A stretch of 64,000 nucleotides of DNA, from the NCBI RefSeq assembly GCF_022009635.1, contig NZ_CP091716.1:2371001-2435000 (forward strand), in the 5' to 3' direction. Source of the DNA: Variovorax paradoxus (GTDB lineage Bacteria; Pseudomonadota; Gammaproteobacteria; Burkholderiales; Burkholderiaceae_C). The translations under genes and the position numbers were made by a program. Positions 44,423 to 53,628 of this stretch are shown piece after piece. The notes below the pieces were generated by a model that saw nothing but the letters and a program-made list of their open reading frames with translations, ran no database searches and was not told the origin of the DNA. Positions within the stretch are counted from its first letter, which is position 1. Each line of letters opens with the position of its first letter.

Positions 44423-45640
44423 TCAATGTGCGTCGCCGATTTGCGACTTCAGCACGCGTGCCTTGAGGGCGTAGGTTCCCGCGCTCACCACCTGCTCGCC
44501 GGCCTTCACGCCTGACTTCACCACCGTCCGGGTACCGAGCCTGTCGCCGGGATCGATGGCGCGTTGCTCGTAAGCACCGTTCTCAAAGACGAAAACGTTG
44601 GGCTGCCCCTGCATGAGAACGATGGCCTGGTCCGGCACCGTCAGCACGTCCGTCTTCGGCGCCGACTGCGGCGAGGGGCTTTCAATGGTGGCGGTCGCGA
44701 ACATCTCAGGCTTGAGGCGACCCTCACCGTTCTTCACCTCGATGCGCGCCGGAATCGAACGCGTCTCCTTGTCGAGGATGCTTGCAACGTAGGTCACTCG
44801 TCCTTCGAAGCGCTCGTCCGGATAGGCACCGACGGTGACGGTCGCTTTCGCACCGACGCGGACTTTCGCCAACTGAGCCTCGGCCAGGTTGGCCTCGATC
44901 CACAGCGTTGACAGGTCCGCGACGACGAACAAGGCATCGCTGGGCCCGGCCAAGCCGCCCACAACGGCCTTTTTCTCGATGATCGTGCCGGCCAACGGCG
45001 AAGTCAGCGGGAACACGGAGGTCACGCCTGCGCTCTGGCCCGATGGGACGCCTAGCAGCCGAAGGTGGTCCTCCGCGGCGCGGAGCGTCGCGCTTGCCTT
45101 TTCATGCTCGGCTTTGGCCCGCAGGTAATCCTTCTGCGGAATGATCTCTTCTGCCTGCAAGGCAGTGGCGCGCTTGTAGTCCGCGTCAGCCACTCGCTGA
45201 GCAGACCGTGCTTGGCTCAACGCCGACGAAGCCTCGCCAACGGCCAAACTGTCCAGGGTCGCGAGCGACTGTCCGGTTCGAACATTGTCGCCAAGGCTTG
45301 CTGCAACAGTGGCAACGCGGCCTTCGACGCGAGGCGCAATCCTGGCAATGCGATCCTGGTTCGCGCGAATCGTCGCTGTCACCGTGACGGTGTCAGCCAG
45401 GGCTTGCGCCTTGAGTTCTTCCAGGACAATGCCAGCGCGATCCGCTTCCTCCTTCGAGAGCTTGAGGCCTTCTTTCTCGGCAGCCTTCTCTTCGACAGCG
45501 GGCTTCTCGGCCGAACCGTTGCTGCCTCCGCAACCGGAAAGTGCGATCACTGCAAAGGCCGCGCAGATCGCTGCGGCAAGCTTGGTCAGAGCGGAACGTT
45601 CGGTACTGCGCTGATCGACCAGGGCGGAATTGAATTTCAT
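44423..45640 (-). CDS. czcB: CzcB-type membrane fusion protein (first operon)
   Basis: A 405-residue periplasmic adaptor. The N-terminus has a lipobox (VIALSGCGGSNG), so it is probably a lipoprotein anchored in the inner membrane. Lipoyl and coiled-coil domains follow (ARIAPRVEGRVATVAASLGDNV, then a helical hairpin) and a beta-barrel region (LSTLWIEANLAEAQLAKVRVG). It lacks the His-rich metal-binding N-terminus seen in the second operon's CzcB. Its start overlaps the czcC stop by four bases. Confidence 0.9.
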   Translation of the reverse strand: MKFNSALVDQRSTERSALTKLAAAICAAFAVIALSGCGGSNGSAEKPAVEEKAAEKEGLKLSKEEADRAGIVLEELKAQALADTVTVTATIRANQDRIARIAPRVEGRVATVAASLGDNVRTGQSLATLDSLAVGEASSALSQARSAQRVADADYKRATALQAEEIIPQKDYLRAKAEHEKASATLRAAEDHLRLLGVPSGQSAGVTSVFPLTSPLAGTIIEKKAVVGGLAGPSDALFVVADLSTLWIEANLAEAQLAKVRVGAKATVTVGAYPDERFEGRVTYVASILDKETRSIPARIEVKNGEGRLKPEMFATATIESPSPQSAPKTDVLTVPDQAIVLMQGQPNVFVFENGAYEQRAIDPGDRLGTRTVVKSGVKAGEQVVSAGTYALKARVLKSQIGDAH

Positions 45641-46956
45641 GGCGTGACTCCTTCAGGAGGCCAGCCGGCGGCCAGCTCCAGTGCAAGACGGGTGGATTGA
45701 TAGTCGATGAGCGCGTCGATCAGATCGCGGCGTGCGTCGAGGGCTTGCCTGTTCACCACGATCAACTCGAGAAGACCGATCTGGCCGGCGCGCTGGGACT
45801 TGACCGAAAGCTGCTGGTTATCGAGCAGCGCCGGAAGCACACGCTCCTGGAGCCTGGTGACACGATCCCTCAGGCTCTCCAGCTTGGCCCAGAGTGCCCG
45901 CACCTGCGCCTGCGCATCTCGAAGGCCCGCACTGCGCGAGATCTCGGCTTGGGTGAGCGCGCTGCTCGCCTGTCCAATGCCGGCGGCATTGCGTTTGAAC
46001 AATGGCAGCGGCACGGAGACCGAAACGGTTGTGAGACGTTCGCGTGCACCGGATGCACCTTCACGCCCCACGCCGACGCCGACAGTGAGATCGGGATAGC
46101 GGCTGGCGCTCTCCAACTTCAGCTTGGCCCGTGCCGAATCTTCCCGTGCGCGCAGCGCCTGGAGGCGCGGCTGGCTATCAACCTGGGACAGCAAGGACTC
46201 GAGGCTGTAAGCCGCGCTTGCCGTGGGGCGAAGCTCGCCGCTCGCCTGTGGCAGGCTTTCCATGCGGAGTTGAAGCTTCGCAGCCAGCTCAGCGCGAGCG
46301 TCGATCAGTTGTTCCTTTGCGACGGCCAACTGGTTGCGGGCACGCTCGGCCTCGACCGCTGCCACGTTGGAATCCAGCTTGGTGTCTTCACCTGCGATCC
46401 GTCGCTTTTGCACAGCTGCTGCAGTACTTTCGAAGAGACCCAGCGCCTGCTCTTCGAGCTCGGTGCGTTGTTGCAAGGCGAGGACGCGGTAGTACAGCTG
46501 CGCCACCTCGACGCGAACTTGTCTGCGGGTCTCGGCGATCTCTTCCTGCAGGGCCATCAACGCCGCGTCGGCAGCTTCGCGGCGAAAGCCTCGCTGGCCT
46601 GCGATCTCGAATGTCTGCTGGACGCTGCTCGACCACTCGCGACGCCGTTCAGACGACGCTCCCTCCTGTGGGACAGTCCGGCGGGTGCCATCCAAAGAGA
46701 CGACTGGATTGTTGTAGAGGAAGGCGTTGGCGTCGGTGCGCGAACCTTCCGCCGAAGCGAGTTCGGCCCGCTTGGCTCTCAAGGCCGGATTGGATTCTTC
46801 AGCCAGCCGCCATACCTCCGTCAGGCTCAATCCCTGAAGGACCGGCAGGGGTTGTGCTGGTTGCGCAGTTTGGGCGGTGGATGTCGCGACTTGCGCGAGG
46901 CTGGGCCATGCGGCCAAAGCCAATGCACTGGCAATGACCAGCGTCTTGATTCGCAT
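45637..46956 (-). CDS. czcC: CzcC-type outer membrane efflux protein (first operon)
   Basis: A 439-residue TolC-like channel with a signal peptide (IASALALAAWPSLAQ). Two repeats of the outer-membrane-efflux-protein domain follow, with long helices (LTEVWRLAEESNPALRAKRAEL and EISRSAGLRDAQAQVRALWAKL). It provides the exit duct for the CzcBA pump. The czcI gene lies 89 bases upstream. Confidence 0.9.
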   Translation of the reverse strand: MRIKTLVIASALALAAWPSLAQVATSTAQTAQPAQPLPVLQGLSLTEVWRLAEESNPALRAKRAELASAEGSRTDANAFLYNNPVVSLDGTRRTVPQEGASSERRREWSSSVQQTFEIAGQRGFRREAADAALMALQEEIAETRRQVRVEVAQLYYRVLALQQRTELEEQALGLFESTAAAVQKRRIAGEDTKLDSNVAAVEAERARNQLAVAKEQLIDARAELAAKLQLRMESLPQASGELRPTASAAYSLESLLSQVDSQPRLQALRAREDSARAKLKLESASRYPDLTVGVGVGREGASGARERLTTVSVSVPLPLFKRNAAGIGQASSALTQAEISRSAGLRDAQAQVRALWAKLESLRDRVTRLQERVLPALLDNQQLSVKSQRAGQIGLLELIVVNRQALDARRDLIDALIDYQSTRLALELAAGWPPEGVTP

Positions 46957-47045
46957 CGAATTCTCCTAGCGTTGAAAAACAACCAAAGGCGAGATTCGGC
47001 GAGCAGTCGTCGTGGGAAAAGGAAAAGAGAAAACGAGCTCGCCGA

Positions 47046-47399
47046 TCAGAGGGCGAGCGTTCGTGCTGGGCGTTCAAGCCCTATGGGGATTGGGGAACGA
47101 TAGGTAGGAAGGCTGAGCGCCGGGGGCCATCCTCCGACAGGGGCCAGGAAATGAAGAGACAGAACCGGAGCGATGTAGGCAACGCTGGCATGACAACCGA
47201 TGCAGTCGTCGCTGTCGGCGATCGTCTTCTGCTTCAGGTCTTTGCTTTTTTCACCCGAAGATGCGTTGGCCTGATGCTCATGGTGACCAAAATGCGTGGC
47301 ACCGGTGCCAGCCTCATGCCTGCAGTAACCCGTGGCCGCGCCCCACGCGAACTGCAGCGGCAGGATCGCGAGAAGCAGGGTTAGGAGGAACGTACGCAT
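47046..47399 (-). CDS. czcI: CzcI-like periplasmic protein (first operon)
   Basis: A 117-residue secreted protein (signal peptide LLTLLLAILPLQFAWGAA) with a HFGHHEHQ cluster and a DDCIGCHAS motif. Small proteins of this type precede czcC in Burkholderiales and are named CzcI; a role in regulating or sensing metal for the pump has been proposed. It is first in the operon. A close counterpart lies in front of the second operon at 59895-60260. Confidence 0.82.
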   Translation of the reverse strand: MRTFLLTLLLAILPLQFAWGAATGYCRHEAGTGATHFGHHEHQANASSGEKSKDLKQKTIADSDDCIGCHASVAYIAPVLSLHFLAPVGGWPPALSLPTYRSPIPIGLERPARTLAL

Positions 47400-47489
47400 G
47401 GTCGCAAGTGTATCGAGGGCGCTAGATTTATCGATGCGCTTGAGCGTGAAATTGCGGCAAAGGCGCCGGCAATCTCGCGGGATCGCAGC

Positions 47490-47789
47490 TTACGCCGCCG
47501 CCTGGCCACACTTTGCGCAAAAGCGCGCACCTGGCACCAAGGCGGTGGCGCAGCCAGAGCAAACCCGTGCTGCGACGGGGGCTGCGCCGCATTGTGCGCA
47601 GAAATTCGCGCCAGGAAGGAACGGTGCCCGGCACGAACGGCAAGGCTGGCCACCGCGCGCATCGGCATCTCCGTAGGGATAGCCGCCCTCCCGACCACCG
47701 TGATGTCCCGAACGGTTCGACTGGCCATGCCCACGTCGGCCATGACCTCCGTTTGCCATGTTTCGAAAGATGTCGCTGAAGAAGCTCAT
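47490..47789 (-). CDS. Double zinc-ribbon small protein
   Basis: A 99-residue protein. The N-terminal half is Gly/His-rich (NGGHGRRGHGQSNRSGHHGG). The second half has two zinc-ribbon-like units: CRSC with CAQC, then CSGC with CAKC. There is no signal peptide. A cytosolic metal-binding or buffering role fits the composition and its place between eptA and the first czc operon, but no function is known. Confidence 0.65.
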   Translation of the reverse strand: MSFFSDIFRNMANGGHGRRGHGQSNRSGHHGGREGGYPYGDADARGGQPCRSCRAPFLPGANFCAQCGAAPVAARVCSGCATALVPGARFCAKCGQAAA

Positions 47790-47852
47790 GATGATTCCTT
47801 GGAGGGCGGGAGCGCCCGTTGCTGTGGAATGAAGTGATTGGAAACCATAAAG

Positions 47853-49565
47853 TCACTTCAGGGTCAAGCGCTGCGGTGCGTTTCCGCATGCATGGGACGC
47901 CCGAGCGATCGCCAATATGTCCAGATCGGCTCGGTACGCCGCGGTGGCGACGCCGAAAAACCCAAGCAATGTTGAAAACAGGTTGTCGTGGGAATATTTC
48001 TGCCCGGTAACCGAAGCAAGGCATGAAATCGGCAATTTCAGGCGCTCCTGTGTCTGAGCCGGCAGCCAGGCGAGCATGGGAACGTGCGTTTGCTCGCTGG
48101 GCGCAAGCATCGGCGGCAGCCCGTGCAGATAGATGTTTCGCTCGCCAAGGCTTTCACCATGGTCCGAGATGTAGAGAACCGCGATGTCCATCGCGGGGGC
48201 GCGAGCGCGCGCTACATCCACGATTCGAGCGATGTTCTGGCTGGTGTACTCGATCGTGTTGTCATAGGTGTTGACGAGCGCCTGCCGGTCGCAAGACTGG
48301 ATCCGATTCGTATCGCACGTCGGCTGGAATTTGCCAGGTGCTGGATACCGCCGGTAGTAGGCTGGCCCGTGACTGCCCATCTGGTGCAGAACGATTGCCG
48401 TGTCCTGCTTCACTTCATCCAGGCGCTCCTCCAGCGACCGAGCAAGGATTTCGTCCTGGCACACATCCTCACCGCAAAGGCCGTCGATGCCTGACGTCGG
48501 CATCTGCAGGGTCGGCACTCGCGCGCAGACTCCCTTGCAACCCGAGTTGTTGTCGAGCCATTGCACTGAAACACCTGTCCGCAGCAGGACGTCGAGTGCG
48601 TTCTCGCGCTCACGCGCCTTCCGCACTGAGAAATCCTCGGCACCCAGCCCGGAGAACATGCAAGGCAACGATGTCGCGGTGTCGGTGCCACACGAGACGA
48701 CGTCCTGAAAGTACAGGATGTCGCGGTTGGCGAGGGCCGCATTCGTCTCGCGCGCATAGCCGCCCAGGGAGAAGTTCGCCGCTCGTGCGGTCTCACCCAC
48801 GATCAGGACGAGCACCAGCGGGCGCGCGGAAAGCGACGGGGTACGACGCGCATCCGGTGCGATCTGAAGAATCGCGCCGGATGTCAGGTCTTCGCCTTTG
48901 AGGTAGCCGTAGACCGCATTGATGTAGTTGGTCGGCACGAGCTGGAAACGGAGTTCGCGGTGGTTGCGGAACGTGGGTGCCAGGGTTCCATACCACGTAG
49001 CAAGCAAGGCGCTGGCGACGCCGGCGGCCACCACACCCAGCAGAACCGTGTGGATCGCCGATCGCTTCCATTCGGCCCTGCGAATTCCGACAAACCACAG
49101 CATTGCCGCGGGCAAGACGCCCCGGCAGAACACATCAACGAACGCTGGGAGCGAGAGCAGCTCGCGGACCTCGCGTGTGTCTGTTTCGACCATGTTCCGG
49201 ACCAGGCCCTTGTCGAAGAGCACTCCCCATGCATCAAGGTAGTGCGCGACGCTGGCCGACACGATCAACAGTACGCTCAACAAGACGGCGCCAACCCTGC
49301 CGGCGACGAACGGTCGCAGGAGTGCAGCGAACAGCAGCGCGAGAAAGATACCGAGCCCGGCGGTCGAGGCCAGGGTGGCGGCGCTCCAGCTATCCTGTGC
49401 AGAAGCGAAAGTCTTCCAGAAACTGAAGTTGTCTACAGCAACAATCCAGCTTGCGGTACCCAAGCATGCCCAAGTTGCGGAGAGCGCCTTATTCGTTCCC
49501 CGCGAGGGGGCAAGTGGGCCTCCTTCGGCGTCGGAAGGCAGCCGAAGGGGATTGTGATCTGGCAT
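47853..49565 (-). CDS. eptA: EptA/MCR-type phosphoethanolamine transferase
   Basis: A 570-residue inner membrane enzyme that transfers phosphoethanolamine from phosphatidylethanolamine to lipid A. Five N-terminal helices (about 25-200) precede a periplasmic alkaline-phosphatase-fold domain. The nucleophile is Thr259 in GETARAANFSLGGY, and zinc ligands are in YISDHGESLGE and the following HGLP. Disulphide-type cysteines are present (SCGTDTATSLPCMF, NNSGCKGVCAR, GLCGEDVCQDE). Family members reduce the negative charge of the cell surface and can lower polymyxin binding. It is divergent from czcRS across a shared 217-base region with a strong dyad, suggesting metal-controlled expression. Confidence 0.92.
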   Translation of the reverse strand: MPDHNPLRLPSDAEGGPLAPSRGTNKALSATWACLGTASWIVAVDNFSFWKTFASAQDSWSAATLASTAGLGIFLALLFAALLRPFVAGRVGAVLLSVLLIVSASVAHYLDAWGVLFDKGLVRNMVETDTREVRELLSLPAFVDVFCRGVLPAAMLWFVGIRRAEWKRSAIHTVLLGVVAAGVASALLATWYGTLAPTFRNHRELRFQLVPTNYINAVYGYLKGEDLTSGAILQIAPDARRTPSLSARPLVLVLIVGETARAANFSLGGYARETNAALANRDILYFQDVVSCGTDTATSLPCMFSGLGAEDFSVRKARERENALDVLLRTGVSVQWLDNNSGCKGVCARVPTLQMPTSGIDGLCGEDVCQDEILARSLEERLDEVKQDTAIVLHQMGSHGPAYYRRYPAPGKFQPTCDTNRIQSCDRQALVNTYDNTIEYTSQNIARIVDVARARAPAMDIAVLYISDHGESLGERNIYLHGLPPMLAPSEQTHVPMLAWLPAQTQERLKLPISCLASVTGQKYSHDNLFSTLLGFFGVATAAYRADLDILAIARASHACGNAPQRLTLK

Positions 49566-49664
49566 GGTCTGGAGTCATTCACGCCGACCAAAGGTGGCGC
49601 CTGCCAACCTCACCAGTCGTGTGGGAGGACTCTAGAAATCGCACCGAACAACCTCCGAACTGGA

Positions 49665-49684
49665 ACATTACAAACATGTAATGT
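49665..49684. promoter_or_regulatory. Perfect dyad between eptA and czcR (putative CzcR box)
   Basis: ACATTACA-AACA-TGTAATGT is an 8-4-8 perfect inverted repeat. It is shared with the 60420 site in its core ATTACA-N4-TGTAAT. A further half-site TGTAAT is at 49744-49749. The two-component regulator gene lies next door, making autoregulation likely. Confidence 0.65.
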
Positions 49685-49782
49685 GGCGCTCCACTGGAGG
49701 AAAAAGGCGAGAGGCGGCGCGGGCAAATCGCAGATGACCGAAATGTAATCACCCACCTCCCCCGCGAAGTTACGATCGAGAA

Positions 49783-50466
49783 ATGCACCTGCTAGTGATC
49801 GAAGACGAAGTGAAGTTGGGGGACTACCTGCGCAAGGGCCTGGTGGAAAGCGGCTTCAACGTCGACCTCTCACGCGATGGCTCCGAGGGGCTGGGCATGG
49901 CGTTGACAGGCAACTACGATGCGATCGTCCTGGATGTGATGCTGCCAGGCATTGACGGCTTCAAGATCCTTGAAGCGATCCGCAAGTCTTCTTCCATTCC
50001 CGTTTTGATGCTGACCGCACGCGACGATGTGGCCGATCGCGTCAAGGGTTTGGAAAGTGGTGCAGATGACTATCTCGCGAAGCCTTTCGCCTTCTCCGAA
50101 CTGCAAGCGCGCATCCGAGCGCTTCTGCGTCGCGGAACATTGCAGGAAACGACGCGCTACGCGCTCGCGGACCTTCAACTGGATCTCACCACGCGCAAGG
50201 CGACGCGAGGTTCAAAGCGCCTGGAGCTGACGGCCAAGGAGTTTGCCCTGCTTTCGCTTCTGCTGCGCCGGCAAGGTCAGATCCTTCCTCGAGCCATCCT
50301 GGCGGACCAAGTCTGGGGGATGAACTTCGACAGCGATACGAACGTGGTCGAGGTCGCTGTGAGACGGCTTCGGATGAAGATCGACGATCCTTTCGAAGTG
50401 AAGCTGCTCCACACGGTACGAGGCATGGGGTACGTACTGGAACTGCGAGACGCGGAATCGGCGTGA
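49783..50466 (+). CDS. czcR: CzcR-type heavy-metal response regulator
   Basis: A 227-residue OmpR-family regulator. The receiver domain has the phosphorylation site Asp51 ([11 protein letters not shown]), and LTARDD and YLAKPF complete the active site. The winged-helix DNA-binding domain has [20 protein letters not shown] and [18 protein letters not shown]. It probably activates the pump operons in response to Zn, Cd or Co. Its stop overlaps czcS by four bases. Confidence 0.92.
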   Translation: MHLLVIEDEVKLGDYLRKGLVESGFNVDLSRDGSEGLGMALTGNYDAIVLDVMLPGIDGFKILEAIRKSSSIPVLMLTARDDVADRVKGLESGADDYLAKPFAFSELQARIRALLRRGTLQETTRYALADLQLDLTTRKATRGSKRLELTAKEFALLSLLLRRQGQILPRAILADQVWGMNFDSDTNVVEVAVRRLRMKIDDPFEVKLLHTVRGMGYVLELRDAESA

Positions 50467-51791
50467 AGGAAAACTCCATCCAGACATCGCTGTCTCGCTG
50501 GTTCGCGATACAGACGTTGATTGGCTTGAGCTTCGTGTGCGTGGCCGTGTATGCCGCAACACGATGGAGCTTTCAGCTCAAGCAATCGGAAGAGTTCTTG
50601 AGGTATATCGAACTTGTGCAGCATGTGGTCGAAGAGACCAGCAATCCTCCCGATCTCAATGCCTTGCGCCACAAGCTGGGTGATTATTTTCTTTCGCACC
50701 CGGATGCAGCTGCAGCGGTTTGGGTTGGCGAGGAGCAGGTCTACCTGTCGCCGGGGCCGGCCGCCAAGGGCAACTGGGTCACGCGGGACCGCATGCTCGA
50801 GGGACTCGCAATCGATGGCAAGCCGATCAAGTTGCAACTGACACTCGATGTCTCCAAGGATGACTTGTTGCTGCGCCGGCTCGCATGGACTCTGTTTCTG
50901 GCCACCACCCTGGGGTCGTTGCTGGTCGCGTTTACCGGATCCTTGGTGGTTCGCCGCGGGCTGAAACAGCTCAAGCTCCTCGCGGCCAAAACCGCGGAAG
51001 CAGGACCGGAGAACGCCGGCATTCGCATTGACGCCTCGAAGTACGCAAGCGAACTCCAGCCATGGGTGGGCCAATTCAATGCCTTGCTTGAGCGCGTTGA
51101 GGGTGCGTACGAGCAGCTCGAGTCATTCAACGCCGATGTCGCGCATGAACTCCGGACGCCCTTGGCAAACATGATTGCCCAAGCGGAAGTCGAACTGAGC
51201 CAGGCGCGATCCGTCGCCGCCCTCCAAGACGCGTTGAGTTCCCAACTGGAAGAGGCACACCGCCTTTCGGGCATCGTGACTGACATGCTTTTCCTGTCCA
51301 AAGCGGATCGCGGTGCGCGTGCAAGACGGACCGGGCCTGTGAGCATCGCCGAGCAGGTTGCTGCCGTGGCCGAATTCCATGAAGCCGAGCTGGAGGCCGC
51401 TGAACTCTCTTTGAAGATCGATGGGGACGCCAATCTCCTCGTAGACGTCGGCCTGCTTCGGCGCGCTGTCTCCAACTTGGTCAGTAACGCGATCCGATAC
51501 GCCACGCCGCAAAGCCTTATTCGTGTGGCGATCGAGCAAGAGGCGAACGCGATCAGGCTCTTCGTGGACAACCGGGGGGAGCCGATCGACCCATCCGCAC
51601 TGCCGCATCTGTTTGAGCGGTTCTACCGGGCGGATCGATCGCGCTCTGGCTCTTCCAGCCACCATGGGCTGGGTCTGACGATCGTGTCGGCCATTGCACG
51701 TATGCACGGCGGTTCAACATTCGCCTCTTCGGCCGGGGGAGTGACACGCATCGGGCTCGTGCTGGCCCAGCCCGAGTCGAGCGGGGACTGA
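50463..51791 (+). CDS. czcS: CzcS-type heavy-metal sensor histidine kinase
   Basis: A 442-residue inner membrane kinase. Two membrane helices (about 16-33 and 140-163) frame a periplasmic sensor domain of about 100 residues. A linker follows, then the phospho-acceptor His228 in [14 protein letters not shown], the N box [11 protein letters not shown] and the G boxes HGLGLTIV. Metal ligands in the sensor domain are not obvious. It is translationally coupled to czcR. Confidence 0.92.
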   Translation: MKENSIQTSLSRWFAIQTLIGLSFVCVAVYAATRWSFQLKQSEEFLRYIELVQHVVEETSNPPDLNALRHKLGDYFLSHPDAAAAVWVGEEQVYLSPGPAAKGNWVTRDRMLEGLAIDGKPIKLQLTLDVSKDDLLLRRLAWTLFLATTLGSLLVAFTGSLVVRRGLKQLKLLAAKTAEAGPENAGIRIDASKYASELQPWVGQFNALLERVEGAYEQLESFNADVAHELRTPLANMIAQAEVELSQARSVAALQDALSSQLEEAHRLSGIVTDMLFLSKADRGARARRTGPVSIAEQVAAVAEFHEAELEAAELSLKIDGDANLLVDVGLLRRAVSNLVSNAIRYATPQSLIRVAIEQEANAIRLFVDNRGEPIDPSALPHLFERFYRADRSRSGSSSHHGLGLTIVSAIARMHGGSTFASSAGGVTRIGLVLAQPESSGD

Positions 51792-51927
51792 GCCAAGAAG
51801 AATCTACCTTCCGGCATTTAGCCGCCCGCAGATCTCTCTCGGCTGTTGACTTCACCGGGCGCTTGCGGATCCCTCCACCGAGAGCCCGACGAAGTCGTTG
51901 ACAGCCTCGTCAGCGCGAAGCAGGGCG

Positions 51928-51955
51928 GCGCTCAGAAGAGCGCGCCTACTCTTTC
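51928..51955 (+). terminator. Possible weak terminator after czcS
   Basis: GCGCTC-AGAA-GAGCGC forms a six-base-pair hairpin followed by a T-rich but interrupted tract (CTACTCTTTCTTTC). It lies about 140 bases past the czcS stop. Confidence 0.35.
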
Positions 51956-51957
51956 TT

Positions 51958-52323
51958 TCACTTCGGGTTGTTCAACACCGGCGGCCAAGGTGCACCGCGG
52001 CTTACCGAGTTCCATGCGGGATGCTTCATCGCTACGTCGAGCTCGGCGACGACTTGCGCGCGGGATTTGGGCTCACCCGTCTTGGCAACAGGCCACGGCG
52101 CGCCCCGGCTAGCAGCATTCCAGGCAGGTTGCTTCATTGCCGAGTTCAGGTCGGAGTCGATGTCTGCTCGGCTCCGCTTGGAGGCATGCTCCGGGTGATA
52201 GGTCGCCCCGGCTTCGTTGGGTGTGGGGTGATAGGCGCCAGCGGCGGACGCGCTTACGGCTGAAAAAATTGCGGCGACGACGGCTGCTGCGGTCACGGCG
52301 GAACGAAGAGTGCGAATCAACAT
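51958..52323 (-). CDS. DUF4148-type secreted protein with internal duplication
   Basis: A 121-residue protein with a signal peptide (AAAVVAAIFSAVSASAAGAY). Two tandem copies of a motif follow: SRADIDSDLNSAMKQPAWN-AASRGAPWP and SRAQVVAELDVAMKHPAWN-SVSRGAPWP. DUF4148 proteins are common small exported proteins of Burkholderiales; the function is unknown. Start: a longer reading upstream would displace the signal peptide. A dyad related to the putative CzcR box lies about 90 bases upstream. Confidence 0.72.
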   Translation of the reverse strand: MLIRTLRSAVTAAAVVAAIFSAVSASAAGAYHPTPNEAGATYHPEHASKRSRADIDSDLNSAMKQPAWNAASRGAPWPVAKTGEPKSRAQVVAELDVAMKHPAWNSVSRGAPWPPVLNNPK

Positions 52324-52408
52324 TAGGGTCTCCTTTGTATTCCGCCCCGAAGAGTCCGGGGCGTTCAACGACTCTAGAAAGCCTTTCGAACACTTGGCCT
52401 GCAACCGG

Positions 52409-52424
52409 ATTACATATTGGTCAT
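52409..52424 (-). promoter_or_regulatory. Degenerate CzcR-like box upstream of the DUF4148 gene
   Basis: ATTACA-TATT-GGTCAT keeps the first half-site and 4-bp gap of the putative box; the second half is degenerate. It shares GGATTACA and GGT-N-AT with the site at 53119. Confidence 0.4.
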
Positions 52425-52598
52425 CGAAATGTCATAAACAAAAAAGAACACCACCTGAGTGGTCCCAGCGTGGTGTCCTGATTTATCCGCCTCGTGGATA
52501 CCGAGGCTAGGTGTTGGCGATTGCGACTGGAGGCTATGTCCTGTCTGCTCGGGTCAGTTGCCTGCAAACTTGCTGCAGCGGGCAGCGGCCCCTTCAAA

Positions 52599-53024
52599 TC
52601 AGCGCGTGACGGCATTTCCGTCAACTGGCGTCAGCGATGCACTGGCAGCGTCGCTCGAGCCACGAAGCTGTGCGTATGCGCGGTTTGCCTTGGCGTAGGC
52701 CGGATGGTTGCCGCTTGCGAATGCATCGCTGTAGCTGAGAGCGCCCAGGCCAGACCTGATCCAGTTCATCGTGTCGGCCTGCACTGCCGCTCGGGTCTTT
52801 TGCTGCACCTGCACGACGGCTTGAGGATTGCCTTCCGGGTAGCCGAGCGTGGGAGCGGCGGCCATCCAGGCACGTGTCTCTGCGGCCACGGCAGGGCTGG
52901 AAACGTTGGAAGTTTGAGCAACAGGGCGCGGGTCGCCTTCTGCATAGTTACCGGCGAAGGCTGGAACCGCCGCGGCAGCGAGAAGCATGGAGGCGAGGGG
53001 CAGTCGAAGCGAGGAGATTTGCAT
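52599..53024 (-). CDS. Small secreted DUF4148-like protein
   Basis: A 141-residue protein with a signal peptide (ASMLLAAAAVPAFAGNYAEG). It contains two related YxEGxPxxVxQ units: NYAEGDPRPVAQ and GYPEGNPQAVVQVQQKTRAAV. Glu-Gly-(Asn/Asp)-Pro repeats followed by an Ala/Thr helix occur in small exported Burkholderiales proteins near metal genes. The function is unknown. A degenerate CzcR-like box is located about 95 bases upstream. Confidence 0.65.
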   Translation of the reverse strand: MQISSLRLPLASMLLAAAAVPAFAGNYAEGDPRPVAQTSNVSSPAVAAETRAWMAAAPTLGYPEGNPQAVVQVQQKTRAAVQADTMNWIRSGLGALSYSDAFASGNHPAYAKANRAYAQLRGSSDAASASLTPVDGNAVTR

Positions 53025-53118
53025 GAGGAGGTCCTTTGGATTGGTGGGTTCATACGCAGCCGTTCTCGACTGCGTGAGTGAACTTTAAAAAACCAGTCCT
53101 CCAGACTTCTAACTGCAG

Positions 53119-53134
53119 GATTACAGTTTGGTTA
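53119..53134 (-). promoter_or_regulatory. Degenerate CzcR-like box upstream of the 52599-53024 gene
   Basis: ATTACA-GTTT-GGTTAT has the same 6-4-6 layout as the sites at 49667 and 60420, with one good half-site. It falls in the 118-base gap between two minus-strand genes. Confidence 0.4.
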
Positions 53135-53142
53135 TCAGCTCT

Positions 53143-53562
53143 TCACTTGAGGCTGAACCGGACGGGCTGCGGTGCTTGGCCCTTCAGGGAAACGTTGGCG
53201 ACCACTTTGGTGCCTGCGCCCACGGCGAAACTGCCTTTTGCCTGGAGAGAGTCCGCGGCCTGTACCAGCGTGACTTCCTCCTTCTTTCCCGACGACAGTA
53301 GGGTCACCTTGGCGGTAGCGCCGGCGAGATCCACTGGTTTGCCATGGTCAGACACGTACAGGGAAATCAGGTCGGGCAGCGCGACGAGTTCGTAGCTCAC
53401 GTCCTTCGCGACTGTCACGATGCCGCCATGCGCGGGCTTGGCCTCATCCTTATGGGCTGCTGCCCCTTTGCCTTCGTGTTCGTGCCCTTTGTGGTCGTCA
53501 GCAGCGAATGCGCCGCTTGAAATGCCCAGCGTGGCGGCTGCGATGAATGTTGCGAGTTTCAT
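53143..53562 (-). CDS. His-rich periplasmic protein of the second czc operon
   Basis: A 139-residue protein with a signal peptide (FIAAATLGISSGAFAADD) and a His/Lys/Glu-rich mature N-terminus (HKGHEHEGKGAAAHKDE). A beta-rich domain of about 90 residues follows. The start of that domain (PAHGGIVTVAKDVSYELV) resembles the region after the His-rich stretch of the second CzcB. A periplasmic metal-binding or chaperone role is likely by inference. It follows czcA2 after 66 bases. Confidence 0.7.
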   Translation of the reverse strand: MKLATFIAAATLGISSGAFAADDHKGHEHEGKGAAAHKDEAKPAHGGIVTVAKDVSYELVALPDLISLYVSDHGKPVDLAGATAKVTLLSSGKKEEVTLVQAADSLQAKGSFAVGAGTKVVANVSLKGQAPQPVRFSLK

Positions 53563-53628
53563 GATGGCTCTCAGGTAAGAATGGCGCCCCCGTTGAACGG
53601 CCGTGCGGGGGCAATCACGGTACTGACC

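Noticed and set aside
53445..53460. A CCTTATGGG match as the second transposon end
   Set aside because: It is a lone match inside the coding sequence of the His-rich periplasmic protein, with no array of sites and no adjacent boundary.
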